Assembly (NCBI GenBank): GCA_964444225.1
Contig: CAYUFM010000020.1
Location: 1-8,364 of the forward strand
Source of the DNA: JALHOM01 sp964444225
GTDB lineage: Bacteria > Patescibacteriota > Saccharimonadia > Saccharimonadales > 2-12-FULL-41-12
Length of the DNA stretch: 8,364 bases
Direction: 5' to 3'
Positions within the stretch are counted from its first letter, which is position 1. Every line of letters starts with the position of its first letter. Below the pieces are notes generated by a model, which saw only the letters and a list, made by a program, of their open reading frames with translations, searched no databases and was not told the DNA's origin. A program made the translations under genes and the position numbers. Below, one piece after another: positions 1 through 6,929 of the stretch.

Positions 1-128
1 ACATTTACACCAGGCATTGTGAACTGCTCGAGCGAACCTTTAGAACCGTTAACGGTAATTTTAGCTTCGTCGATAGTGATTGTCACACCGCTGGGTAGCT
101 TGACTGGCAGTTTTCCTACACGACTCAT
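1..128 (-). CDS. rplF: 50S ribosomal protein L6 (uL6), 5' part only
   Basis: Only the first 42 codons lie in the window; the gene runs off the left edge. The visible start, MSRVGKLPVKLPSGVTI, fits the L6 opening pattern MSRIGKxPIxIPxGV, and it is followed by VNGSKGSLEQF, which matches the family's VKGPKGxL strand. L6 sits at the base of the L7/L12 stalk near the sarcin-ricin loop. The ATG at 128-126 has AAGGAA about 8 nt upstream (minus strand). It is separated from rpsH by 27 nt, the only clear intergenic gap after rplC, so this start relies on its own ribosome binding site instead of a stop/start overlap. The rest of the protein cannot be judged here. Confidence 0.95.
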   Translation of the reverse strand, partial: MSRVGKLPVKLPSGVTITIDEAKITVNGSKGSLEQFTMPGVN

Positions 129-155
129 TATATTTCCTTAATATTCCTTTATTTC

Positions 156-551
156 CTAATAGATTTTACAAATTAATTCACCGCCAACTTTTGACTTCTT
201 GGCATCGTTGCCAGTCATCAAACCTTTGGATGTAGACACAATAACAATTCCACGACCGTTTTTAACAGTTGGGATTTTATCAACTGACGCATATAGACGG
301 CGACCAGGACGGCTGATTCTTTCAATTTCTGTAATCCGAGCATTAGTATTGCCAGCATTTATGGTAATAACTAATTTTTTAGCAATTCCATCGCCTTCAA
401 CTGCCACGGAGTCAACAAAGTTATTTGCCTTTAGTAGTTCTGCGACACTGTGCTTGATTTTTGAGTATGGAGCACTAACTTCGTTTTTACGAACTGCAAT
501 AGCGTTGCGGATACGAGTTAGCATGTCTGAAATAGGGTCTGTACTTACCAT
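156..551 (-). CDS. rpsH: 30S ribosomal protein S8 (uS8)
   Basis: S8 is a primary 16S rRNA binder of the central domain and, in E. coli, the translational repressor of the spc operon. The 131-aa product has the usual length. Visible landmarks are the N-terminal DPISDMLTRIRNA helix (residues 5-17), RISRPGRRLY (78-87), and the C-terminal signature GIVIVSTSKGLMT (101-113) followed by KVGGELICKIY at the end. The start overlaps the rpsN stop by one base (TAATG). The upstream ribosome binding site is weak (GCGAG), so translation probably depends on coupling to rpsN. It ends in TAG, unlike almost all its neighbours, because the next junction is not an overlap. Confidence 0.98.
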   Translation of the reverse strand: MVSTDPISDMLTRIRNAIAVRKNEVSAPYSKIKHSVAELLKANNFVDSVAVEGDGIAKKLVITINAGNTNARITEIERISRPGRRLYASVDKIPTVKNGRGIVIVSTSKGLMTGNDAKKSKVGGELICKIY

Positions 552-820
552 TACCAGCTCGCTTTCGTTACACCAGGAATTTCACCTTTAACTGCATGTT
601 CGCGGAAAGATATACGAGAAAGTCCAAATTGACGCATGTAGGCGTGAGGTCGACCAGTTTCGATACATCGGTTTTTACGCCTAGTAGGTGACGAATTGCG
701 TGGAAGCAAATGTAGACCATCGGCATCGCCGACAGCTTTAAGTTCTGCGCGTTTTGCAGCATACTTATCTATCATTTGGATTCTCTTTGCGTCTCTAGCA
801 ATATTTGATTTTCTTGCCAT
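551..820 (-). CDS. rpsN: 30S ribosomal protein S14 (uS14), zinc-free form
   Basis: S14 helps assemble the 30S head beside S3, S10 and S19. The 89-aa protein has the C-terminal signature RNSSPTRRKNRC...TGRPHAYMRQFGLSRI (residues 41-70) and the terminal IPGVTKASW. Only one cysteine is present (Cys52), so the CxxC...CxxC zinc ribbon of the 61-aa form is absent. Its length equals the zinc-independent 89-residue class rather than the 101-residue proteobacterial form. The ATG follows the rplE stop after a single base (TAAGATG), with a strong AAGGAGA site inside the end of rplE. It sits in the expected slot between rplE and rpsH, so it is probably the main S14 and not a zinc-starvation spare. Confidence 0.97.
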   Translation of the reverse strand: MARKSNIARDAKRIQMIDKYAAKRAELKAVGDADGLHLLPRNSSPTRRKNRCIETGRPHAYMRQFGLSRISFREHAVKGEIPGVTKASW

Positions 821-821
821 C

Positions 822-1418
822 TTATTTCTTCTCCTTCTCGAACGGCATCCCGAACTTGGTTAGAAGTGCCTGAGCATCTTCTTTTTTCTCGCACTTAGTT
901 ACAAAAATTACCTGCATACCATGTGGTTTTGTAGTCTCTTCAAAAGTAAGCTCAGGGAAGATTGATTGCTCAACTAAACCTATCGCATAGTTACCTTGTT
1001 TATCAAAGGCGCCTAATTTAACACCGTGGAAGTCACGTAGTCTTGGCAAGACAATGTTGATCAAGCGGTCCATAAATTCGTACATACGATCACCACGAAG
1101 TGTAACCTTTAGGCCAATTTTGTTGCCTTCACGAAGTTTAAACGTTGCGATCGACATCTTTGCATAAGTTTCTACAGGTTTTTGGCCAGTTACTTTTACT
1201 AGAGTATTGGTTGCAACCTCAAACATTTGTTTGTCATCTTTAGCGCGACCTAGTCCAACGTTAACAACGATTTTCTCAAGAACAGGAACTTGGTTTACGT
1301 TTTTAAGACTTAGTTCGCTCATAAGTTCCTTGGAGTAAGTATCAAGATACGCTTGCTTCAAACGAGGCAAAGCTGACCTAGTTTTTACTGGTGCTTTTGC
1401 AACTGTTTTTTCAGCCAT
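822..1418 (-). CDS. rplE: 50S ribosomal protein L5 (uL5)
   Basis: L5 binds 5S rRNA in the central protuberance and forms bridge contacts with the 30S head. The 198-aa product contains EKIVVNVGLG (48-57), the KLREGNKIGLKVTLRGDRMYEF region (94-115), QSIFPEL (151-157) and the C-terminal LLTKFGMPF (185-193). It is about 18 residues longer than the usual ~180. The excess is an N-terminal Lys/Ala-rich stretch (residues 1-14) ahead of LPRLKQAYLDTY. That start is well supported by the strong AAGGAGA site just upstream and by the TAATG overlap with rplX, so the extension is real and not a mis-called start. Confidence 0.98.
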   Translation of the reverse strand: MAEKTVAKAPVKTRSALPRLKQAYLDTYSKELMSELSLKNVNQVPVLEKIVVNVGLGRAKDDKQMFEVATNTLVKVTGQKPVETYAKMSIATFKLREGNKIGLKVTLRGDRMYEFMDRLINIVLPRLRDFHGVKLGAFDKQGNYAIGLVEQSIFPELTFEETTKPHGMQVIFVTKCEKKEDAQALLTKFGMPFEKEKK

Positions 1419-1750
1419 TACTTGATCTCCTTTCCTGTTCGCTTAAATACGCGGACTTTTTTGCCATCTTTACCAAAAATGTAGCCAATCTTGCTTGGTT
1501 TTTTGCTGGTTGGCTCAACGATTGCAACTTTGGACACATCTATAGGTTTAGTTATTTCGATGATTCCACCTTGTGGATATTGCTTGTTGGGTTTCATTGC
1601 TTTTTTTACGATGTTAACACCTTCAACAGTAACCTTGTTCAGCGAAGGATGTGTAGCGATAACTTTTCCGGTTTGTTTCTTGTATTTACCACTCAAAACA
1701 ACAACAGTGTCATCTTTTTTCAGTCTAATCTTGTAGATTTTCTTATCCAT
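1418..1750 (-). CDS. rplX: 50S ribosomal protein L24 (uL24)
   Basis: L24 is an early assembly initiator that binds the 5' domain of 23S rRNA near the tunnel exit. The 110-aa protein starts with a KOW-type segment, DDTVVVLSGKYKKQTGKVIATHPSLNKVTVEGVN (13-46). It continues with GGIIEITKPIDVSKVAIV (61-78) and the C-terminal KIGYIFGKDGKKVRVFKRTG (87-106), all typical of bacterial L24. Length is slightly above the usual ~105. It joins both neighbours by TAATG overlaps, and its ribosome binding site GGAGGT, inside the 3' end of rplN, is one of the strongest in the window. Confidence 0.98.
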   Translation of the reverse strand: MDKKIYKIRLKKDDTVVVLSGKYKKQTGKVIATHPSLNKVTVEGVNIVKKAMKPNKQYPQGGIIEITKPIDVSKVAIVEPTSKKPSKIGYIFGKDGKKVRVFKRTGKEIK

Positions 1751-2118
1751 TACAGTACCTCCGGTGCAAGGCTGATAATTTTACTGTAACCCATGTCACG
1801 AAGTTCCCTAGGAACTGGGCCAAATATACGGGTAGCTTTAGGATTCTTGTCGTCATCAATAATAACTGCAGCATTGTCATCAAATTTTATGGTAGAGCCG
1901 TCTTTTCGACGAACAACATACTTTGTCCGCACTACAACTGCTCTAACTACAGATTTTTTCTTGACATTACCACTTGGGTTAGCTTCTTTTACTGTTGCAA
2001 CGATCACGTCACCAACTCTGGCATATCGCCTACGGGTGCCACCAAGAACACGGATGCACAAAATTTCTTTTGCACCGCTGTTGTCACAGACATTTAGCCG
2101 ACTTTCTTGTTGTACCAT
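1750..2118 (-). CDS. rplN: 50S ribosomal protein L14 (uL14)
   Basis: L14 lies on the subunit interface, contacts L19 and helix 44 of 16S rRNA, and is the docking site of the silencing factor RsfS. The product has exactly the classic 122 aa. Family marks are the N-terminal RLNVCDNSGAKEI (7-19), the basic hairpin RRRYARVGDVI (29-39), the signature RKDGSTIKFDDNAAVII (71-87) and ATRIFGPVPRELR (95-107). It ends EVL. Both ends are TAATG overlaps (rpsQ upstream, rplX downstream), with AGAGGAAG as ribosome binding site. Confidence 0.99.
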   Translation of the reverse strand: MVQQESRLNVCDNSGAKEILCIRVLGGTRRRYARVGDVIVATVKEANPSGNVKKKSVVRAVVVRTKYVVRRKDGSTIKFDDNAAVIIDDDKNPKATRIFGPVPRELRDMGYSKIISLAPEVL

Positions 2119-2435
2119 TATTTTTCTTCCTCTGGTTGTACGTCTTTTTTAGCTTTGCTGTCTTCGTTTAGAACAGCCAGGTCATCTTTGCTAATAGTTG
2201 CTCGCTCTAGAACTTTTTCTAGTTTGAAGCGCTTTCTAGCAGAGATTGGTCGAGTTTCTACAATTACAACCTTATCGCCAACTCTACACTCATTTTTTTC
2301 ATCATGAGCCATAAATTTGGTGTTGGTTGTGTATTGCTTCTTGTAAATTGGGTGGGTTTTACGAGTCTGAACGGTAATGACAATAGTCTTGTCAGGCGCA
2401 GCAGAACTCACAACTCCAGTAAGTGTTTTTGCCAT
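2118..2435 (-). CDS. rpsQ: 30S ribosomal protein S17 (uS17)
   Basis: S17 is a primary 16S rRNA binder in the 5' domain with an OB-type fold. The core is clear: LTGVVSSAAPDKTIVITVQ (5-23), HPIYKKQYTTNTKFMAHDE (28-46) and the signature GDKVVIVETRPISARKRFKL (53-72). At 105 aa it is about 20 residues longer than the common ~85. The extra is a charged C-terminal tail (about 84-105, rich in Asp, Glu and Lys, ending PEEEK) that would probably be disordered. Start and stop both lie in TAATG overlaps; AGAGGA serves as ribosome binding site within the end of rpmC. Confidence 0.98.
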   Translation of the reverse strand: MAKTLTGVVSSAAPDKTIVITVQTRKTHPIYKKQYTTNTKFMAHDEKNECRVGDKVVIVETRPISARKRFKLEKVLERATISKDDLAVLNEDSKAKKDVQPEEEK

Positions 2436-2662
2436 TACGGGGTCCTCTCTTCGTTTTGTGCTTTGTCAAAAGACTTAGCTAATTGTTCACTCATTACGGT
2501 TAAATATCTAGCAAGGTCGCGTCGTTTGTTGCGGATAATTCTGACGTTTTGGGTTTCTCCCATGTGGATTCGACGACGCAGTTCAGCGACTTCTTCACGA
2601 ATAGAAGAAACTTCTTTAATAATCTCCGATGTTTCCATCTTGCGGATGTCTATAGCTTTCAT
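2435..2662 (-). CDS. rpmC: 50S ribosomal protein L29 (uL29)
   Basis: L29 sits at the tunnel exit next to L23 and forms part of the docking area for SRP and trigger factor. The 75-aa product is predicted to be two antiparallel helices. Family features are the N-terminal MKAIDIRKMETSEIIKEV, ELRRRIHMGETQNVRIIRNKRRDLARYLTVM (27-57) and an acidic end. It is slightly longer than the usual 62-70. It lies in the standard slot between rplP and rpsQ with TAATG overlaps on both sides and GGAAGG upstream. Confidence 0.96.
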   Translation of the reverse strand: MKAIDIRKMETSEIIKEVSSIREEVAELRRRIHMGETQNVRIIRNKRRDLARYLTVMSEQLAKSFDKAQNEERTP

Positions 2663-3078
2663 TACTCGCTACCTTCCCTGATGATAAACTTGGTTTTTAC
2701 AGATAGCTTGTGACTTGCAAGTCGCATAGCTTCTCGGGCAATTTCTTCTGATACACCTTGCATTTCAAACAAGATTGTTCCTGGACGTACTTTTGCTACA
2801 AAGAACTCTGGACTACCTTTACCACCACCCATCTTTAGACCAAGTGGTTTACGTGTAACTGGTGTGTGTGGAAAAATTCTGATCCAAATCTTACCACCAC
2901 GCTTGATGTAGCGTGTCATAGCTTGACGAGCAGATTCTATCTGACGACTTGTTACGCGGTCTGAACCGACGGCCTGCAATGCGTATTGACCGAAGGCAAT
3001 AGTGTTGCCACTAGTAGCAGGGCCTTTGATTCGACCTTTGCGTACTCGTCGGTGTTTAAGTTTGTTTGGGACCAACAT
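2662..3078 (-). CDS. rplP: 50S ribosomal protein L16 (uL16)
   Basis: L16 organises the A-site region and the base of the L7/L12 stalk in the large subunit. At 138 aa it has normal length. Visible landmarks are MLVPNKLKHRRVRKGR (1-16), AFGQYALQA (28-36), ARQAMTRYIKRGGKIWIRIFPHTPVTRKPL (50-79), MGGGKGSPEFFVAKVRPG (83-100) and REAMRLASHKLSVKTKF (115-131). The residue just before the MGGGKG loop is Lys82. In E. coli the same position is Arg81, the target of the oxygenase RoxA/YcfD, so that modification cannot occur here. Both junctions are TAATG overlaps. Confidence 0.98.
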   Translation of the reverse strand: MLVPNKLKHRRVRKGRIKGPATSGNTIAFGQYALQAVGSDRVTSRQIESARQAMTRYIKRGGKIWIRIFPHTPVTRKPLGLKMGGGKGSPEFFVAKVRPGTILFEMQGVSEEIAREAMRLASHKLSVKTKFIIREGSE

Positions 3079-3707
3079 TAGAAGTTCTCTCCCTTATAGA
3101 TCCAGACTTTTACGCCAATCACACCGGCTGGAGTTTTAGCACCAGCATGTGCATAGTCAATGTCAGCACGGATTGTGTGTAGCGGTACGCTACCTTGCAC
3201 TTCTTTTTCTACGCGTGACATTTCTGCACCGTTTAGACGGCCAGCAACCTGAATACGTATACCAAGTGCACCAGCGCGCATTGTTGCGGCAGCAGATTGT
3301 TTGATAGCACGACGGAAAGAAATACGACGCTCTAGCTGGTGAGCTATGTTTTCTGCCACTAATTTAGCGTAGAGTTCAGATTTCTTGATTTCTTCAATGT
3401 TAACTCGTGCCTGTACACCATAGATTTTTTCAATTCGGTTTTTAAGGTCCTGAGCCCCGGTACCGCCACGGCCAATTACAACACCGGCTTTAGCAGTAGA
3501 AACTGTAACAGTCACAATATTAGGTGATCGCTCGATATCTACTTTATTGATAGCTGCTCGTGACCCAAGTTCTTTGATAATCATACGACGAACCTGTAAG
3601 TCCTGAGCTAGGTAGCTTGCGTAGTCTTTCTTGTTTGCGAACCACTTACTGCGCCAGTCCTTGTTGGCCTGAAGACGCATACTAATAGGGTTTACTTTCT
3701 GTCCCAT
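3078..3707 (-). CDS. rpsC: 30S ribosomal protein S3 (uS3)
   Basis: S3 forms part of the mRNA entry channel and helps unwind mRNA. The 209-aa protein opens with MGQKVNPISMRL, then RSKWFANKKDYASYL (19-33). It carries a KH-type RNA-binding domain whose GVVIGRGG loop is at 75-82. The basic patch FRRAIKQ (131-137) corresponds to the helicase residues Arg131, Arg132 and Lys135 of E. coli S3. The C-terminal domain includes GIRIQVAGRLNGAEMSR (149-165) and GVIGVKVWIYKGE (195-207). It stops close to the end of the conserved core, without the long C-terminal tail of E. coli S3 (233 aa). The ribosome binding site is AGGAG, and the start overlaps the rplV stop as TAATG. Confidence 0.98.
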   Translation of the reverse strand: MGQKVNPISMRLQANKDWRSKWFANKKDYASYLAQDLQVRRMIIKELGSRAAINKVDIERSPNIVTVTVSTAKAGVVIGRGGTGAQDLKNRIEKIYGVQARVNIEEIKKSELYAKLVAENIAHQLERRISFRRAIKQSAAATMRAGALGIRIQVAGRLNGAEMSRVEKEVQGSVPLHTIRADIDYAHAGAKTPAGVIGVKVWIYKGENF

Positions 3708-4120
3708 TACTTGGTCTCCTTCTTAGTTGATTTAGGCTTGTCAGCTGACTTTACAGCAGTTGATTTAACAGCAGTTTTAGGTGCACGTACTTCACCAGAT
3801 ACAGATACAAAGATGTGGCTAGTTTTACGCTGGAACGGTAGTGCACGACCATGTGACGCAGGACGATATCGCTTCAAGCGTGGTCCAGGAGTAACAGTAA
3901 TTGCATCAATAACTAATGTTTCTGGTTTGTAGTTGTGGTTGTTGTCGGCATTAGCTCTTGCACTTTTAATAAGTTTACTTACAACAATAGCAGAACGACG
4001 AGGTGTGTGGTCCAAAATAGTAAGCGCATCATTAACTGATCGGCCACGAACCAAGGCAACTACTTCTCCAACTTTTCGTGGAGCAACTCTTACACCTTTA
4101 GCTGATGCTTTGACTGACAT
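3707..4120 (-). CDS. rplV: 50S ribosomal protein L22 (uL22) with basic C-terminal tail
   Basis: L22 binds all 23S rRNA domains, and its long hairpin lines the peptide exit tunnel at the constriction. The core (about 1-112) shows RVAPRKVGEVVALVRGRSVNDAL (11-33), the hairpin ITVTPGPRLKRYRPASHGRALPF (74-96) and KTSHIFVSV (99-107), all standard. Total length is 137 aa; the last ~24 residues are a Lys/Ser/Thr/Ala-rich tail (PKTAVKSTAVKSADKPKSTK), probably disordered and rRNA-binding. The start overlaps the rpsS stop as TAATG, with AAAGGA upstream, and the stop overlaps rpsC. Confidence 0.98.
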   Translation of the reverse strand: MSVKASAKGVRVAPRKVGEVVALVRGRSVNDALTILDHTPRRSAIVVSKLIKSARANADNNHNYKPETLVIDAITVTPGPRLKRYRPASHGRALPFQRKTSHIFVSVSGEVRAPKTAVKSTAVKSADKPKSTKKETK

Positions 4121-4395
4121 TATTTCTGTCCTTTCGCAAGCTTACCGCCATGGTTTCTGAATTTACGTGTTGGGGCAAACTCACCAAGTTTGTGACCAAC
4201 CATGTTTTCAGTAACAAATACAGGAACATGAACCTTGCCGTTGTGTACGGCAATTGTTTTACCAACAAAATCTGGTGAGATAGTAGAGGCTCGTGCCCAA
4301 GTCTTGATAATGGTGCGGTCTTCAGCGCCTAGTGCAGCTACTTTTTTAGCAAGCTTAGGGTCTACAAATGGTCCTTTTTTCAGTGATCTACTCAT
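4120..4395 (-). CDS. rpsS: 30S ribosomal protein S19 (uS19)
   Basis: S19 sits at the top of the 30S head, pairs with S13 and takes part in intersubunit bridges. The 91-aa product is family-standard: MSRSLKKGPFVDPKL at the start, TIIKTWARASTISPDFVGKTIAVHNG (28-53) and the signature VPVFVTENMVGHKLGEFAPTRKFRNHGG (57-84). It starts three bases after the rplB stop (TAA-ACC-ATG), one of the few junctions in the cluster that is not an overlap. Its ribosome binding site AGAGGA lies in the last codons of rplB. Confidence 0.99.
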   Translation of the reverse strand: MSRSLKKGPFVDPKLAKKVAALGAEDRTIIKTWARASTISPDFVGKTIAVHNGKVHVPVFVTENMVGHKLGEFAPTRKFRNHGGKLAKGQK

Positions 4396-4398
4396 GGT

Positions 4399-5235
4399 TT
4401 ATTTCCTCTTCCCTGCGTGACGTGATTTTACGATAAACTTGTTATTGCTCTTACGACTGCGAGTTTTGTAACCCAAGGTCTTTTGACCCCAAGGTGTGCG
4501 TGGGTCTTTGCCCATACCATGACGTCCACCGTCACCACCACCATGAGGGTGATCTGCGGCGTTCATTACTACACCACGAACTGTTGGACGGATACCTTTG
4601 CGCCTGTTGCGTCCGGCTTTTCCGATTTTGGCGTTCTGGTGTTGTTCGTTTCCGATAACTCCGATGCTAGCCATACACTTAGCATTAATAAGGCGAACTT
4701 CACCAGAAGGTAATTTAACCTGTACGTAGTCGTCTTCTTTGGCCATAAGCTGTGCTGATGCGCCGGCACCACGAGCAAGTTGAGCACCTTTGCCAGGAGT
4801 CATTTCTACAGCGTGAATAACACTACCAACCGGGATGTCTTTTAGCATAAGTCGGTTACCAGTTTCGATAGGAACTTCTTCACCAACTTGGATAGTCTGG
4901 CCTTGCTTCATGCCAGCTGTTGCAATAATGTAGTGTAGTTTGTCGTCTTGGTCTTTAATACGAGCTATTCTTGCACTTCGTCCTGGGTCGTACTCGATAT
5001 GTTCTACGGTAGCTTTTGTGCCAACAGGTAGGTTGAAGTTAACAATCCTAATAAATCGCTTTGCACCACCACCTCGGTGCCTAGTTGTAATGCGACCTTG
5101 GTTGTTACGACCACTATTTTGTTTACGAATAACAATCAGGCTCTTAGCTGGTTTGTTGGTTGTGATTCCGTCAAAATCCATGCTAGTCATGCCACGTCGA
5201 CCAGGAGTAGTTGGGTTGTAAGTCTTAATCGGCAT
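4399..5235 (-). CDS. rplB: 50S ribosomal protein L2 (uL2)
   Basis: L2 is needed for subunit association and for peptidyl-transferase activity. The 278-aa product has the normal length. It contains the RNA-binding core GRITTRHRGGGAKRFIRIVNF (47-67), EYDPGRSARIARI (81-93), GNRLMLKDIPVGSVIHAVEMTPGKGAQLARGAGASAQL (126-163), and the signature VRGVVMNAADHPHGGGDGG. His229 of HPHGGG falls at the same number as the key histidine of E. coli L2. The loop after HPHGGG (DGGRHGMGKDPRTPWG) is two residues longer than in E. coli. The end is basic (SRHAGKRK). It starts by TAATG overlap with rplW. Confidence 0.99.
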   Translation of the reverse strand: MPIKTYNPTTPGRRGMTSMDFDGITTNKPAKSLIVIRKQNSGRNNQGRITTRHRGGGAKRFIRIVNFNLPVGTKATVEHIEYDPGRSARIARIKDQDDKLHYIIATAGMKQGQTIQVGEEVPIETGNRLMLKDIPVGSVIHAVEMTPGKGAQLARGAGASAQLMAKEDDYVQVKLPSGEVRLINAKCMASIGVIGNEQHQNAKIGKAGRNRRKGIRPTVRGVVMNAADHPHGGGDGGRHGMGKDPRTPWGQKTLGYKTRSRKSNNKFIVKSRHAGKRK

Positions 5236-5618
5236 TATTTTTCATCCTTTTTGGCTTTTTTAGCCTTCTTTGCAACTTTTTCTTCTGCTTTGGCTAGTTT
5301 TTCTTGCTGTTCATCAAGCGCTGCAAATACTGGGATACTGTCACCGTCTTTTAAGGTGATGTAGGCTTTCTTCACATCGCTACGCATTCCAGAAACATTG
5401 GCTCGTGATTTACCACCTATGCGGATAGATCGAGCGTTTTTGCCCTTCAAAATGCTGATTCTGACATTGGTAACAGTTACATCAAATTGTGCTGATACTG
5501 CGTCGGCTACCTGTAGTTTGTTGGCAGTTTTAGGAACGTCAAACACATATACGCCAGTTTGGCTTAGTGCGTATGTTTTTTCACTCTGACGAGGTTTTAG
5601 GGTCATAAATTTATCCAT
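5235..5618 (-). CDS. rplW: 50S ribosomal protein L23 (uL23) with Lys/Ala-rich tail
   Basis: L23 lies at the tunnel exit and is the main docking point for trigger factor and SRP. The conserved core spans about residues 1-98: LKPRQSEKTYAL (7-18), YVFDVPKTANKLQVADAVSAQFDVTVTNVRI (24-54), and RSDVKKAYITLKDGDSIPVF (79-98). Total length is 127 aa against the usual ~95-100. The extra is a C-terminal stretch, LDEQQEKLAKAEEKVAKKAKK onward, that reads as a charged helix. Because L23 is at the exit port, this tail could reach toward nascent-chain factors; that is inference. Both ends are TAATG overlaps. Confidence 0.97.
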   Translation of the reverse strand: MDKFMTLKPRQSEKTYALSQTGVYVFDVPKTANKLQVADAVSAQFDVTVTNVRISILKGKNARSIRIGGKSRANVSGMRSDVKKAYITLKDGDSIPVFAALDEQQEKLAKAEEKVAKKAKKAKKDEK

Positions 5619-6274
5619 TATTTTGCCTCTTTCTTAGCAGGTTCTTGACCTAGCCAGTCAGAAATAATTGTAAGAGCAGGTTTAGTAACCACGATTTTAT
5701 GGGCATTAAGAATGTCAAAAACATTAAGGTACTTTGCTTGCACAACTTTTAAGTAGTCGATGTTACGTGTAGCTTTTACGATTTCTGGAGTTTTTTCTTC
5801 TATAACCAGCAGTACGCTTCTGTTAGCACCAAGTTTGTTTAGAAGGGCTACTGAAGTCTTGGTCTTGCCATCCTTATTCTCAAAAGATTCTATAACGCTA
5901 ACTTTTTTGGCTTCATTAGCTAGAGTAAGAGCCTGACGAATCGCAACGCGTTTGGCTTTAATGTTCATTTTTTTGGTGTAGTTTTCTTCGCCGGTTGGAC
6001 CAAAAGTAATACCACCACCACGCCATATAGGTACGCGTGAGCTACCGAACCTGGCACGTCCAGTACCTTTTTGCTTCCAAGGTTTTTTACCACCGCCAGA
6101 TACTAGTCCACGTGTTTTTGTAACCGCAAGGTTAACTCGACCATTTGAAAGGTAAGCTACGTATGCATCTTTAAGTAACTGATGGTTAGGTACTTCAACA
6201 GCAAAGATTGTTTTATCAAGATTTACAGCTGTAGTAGCCTTAGCACCAGCTTTTGTATAGGTAGGAACAGCCAT
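5618..6274 (-). CDS. rplD: 50S ribosomal protein L4 (uL4)
   Basis: L4 is an early assembly protein whose extended loop reaches the exit tunnel opposite L22. In E. coli it represses the S10 operon through the rpsJ leader RNA. The 218-aa product has the loop signature TRGLVSGGGKKPWKQKGTGRARFGSSRVPIWRGGGITFGP (54-93), then KKMNIKAKRVAIRQAL (101-116) and the globular C-terminal part with LNVFDILNAHKIVVTK (182-197). It is about 10 residues longer than typical because of the end EPAKKEAK. The start is a TAATG overlap with rplC, with AGGAG 8 nt upstream. It is a candidate regulator of the structured leader upstream of rplC, by analogy only. Confidence 0.98.
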   Translation of the reverse strand: MAVPTYTKAGAKATTAVNLDKTIFAVEVPNHQLLKDAYVAYLSNGRVNLAVTKTRGLVSGGGKKPWKQKGTGRARFGSSRVPIWRGGGITFGPTGEENYTKKMNIKAKRVAIRQALTLANEAKKVSVIESFENKDGKTKTSVALLNKLGANRSVLLVIEEKTPEIVKATRNIDYLKVVQAKYLNVFDILNAHKIVVTKPALTIISDWLGQEPAKKEAK

Positions 6275-6888
6275 TATTTAGCTCCTCTTATCATTACAAT
6301 GCTCTTTTTTGGTCCAGGAACGGCACCATAAACACCAATTACTTTAAGTTCTGTATCAACTAAAGCTACCTTTAGGTTTTTTACAGTAACTCGCTCGTAA
6401 CCCATTTGACCGGCCATTTTTTTACCTTTAAAAATACGCTGTGGGTACATTGATCCAATAGAACCAACTTTACGAGTGTTACCCTTGCCACCATGGGTTT
6501 TGCGCTGACGATGGAAATTGTGGCGCTTGATTGTACCGGCCCAACCCTTACCTTTACTAGTGCTGACAACGTCAACAATATCACCAACACTAAAAAGATC
6601 GGCTGATAGTTCATCGCCGATCTTTAGTTCTTCTGGAAGAGATTCTACGCGCATTTCACGAATAATTGAGAGGTTCTTTTTTGCTGGCTTTAGGTGTCCT
6701 GCAATTGGCTTGCTTACCTTCTTTACTTCGTTTGCGCCAAATTGTACTGCAAAATAACCGTCTTTTTCTACGCTTTTTAACTGAGTTACAAAATTATTTT
6801 CTGCAGAAAGCAAAGTAATAGCAGCAACGGTACCATCAGGTGTGATAGTACTGGTCATTCCAACTTTTCGAGTGATTAGTGATTTCAT
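6274..6888 (-). CDS. rplC: 50S ribosomal protein L3 (uL3)
   Basis: L3 binds near the 3' end of 23S rRNA, initiates 50S assembly, and sends a loop toward the peptidyl-transferase centre. The 204-aa protein opens MKSLITRKVGMTSTITPDGT and carries the signature SKGKGWAGTIKRHNFHRQRKTHGG (111-134) and GSIGSMYPQRIFKGKKMAGQMG (142-163), ending with VYGAVPGPKKSIVMI (187-201). The loop tip GSMYPQ is one residue shorter than in E. coli and in many other bacteria. The start has AAAGG five bases upstream. It is the first gene of the uninterrupted cluster and is preceded by a 414-base region with no gene that holds a likely promoter and large RNA hairpins. Confidence 0.98.
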   Translation of the reverse strand: MKSLITRKVGMTSTITPDGTVAAITLLSAENNFVTQLKSVEKDGYFAVQFGANEVKKVSKPIAGHLKPAKKNLSIIREMRVESLPEELKIGDELSADLFSVGDIVDVVSTSKGKGWAGTIKRHNFHRQRKTHGGKGNTRKVGSIGSMYPQRIFKGKKMAGQMGYERVTVKNLKVALVDTELKVIGVYGAVPGPKKSIVMIRGAK

Positions 6889-6929
6889 TTAAGCCTTTGT
6901 TGCCTCTAAATTATTTTTGCGTTAGCTGT

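Noticed and set aside
1391..1789. Plus-strand open frame of 132 codons opposite rplX
   Set aside because: It lies wholly antisense to rplX and adjoining genes, has no ribosome binding site or family pattern, and reads as low-complexity Phe/Leu typical of a shadow.
1793..2152. Plus-strand open frame of 119 codons opposite rplN
   Set aside because: Antisense to a perfectly standard L14; Ser/Leu/Thr-rich composition is that of a reverse-complement shadow.
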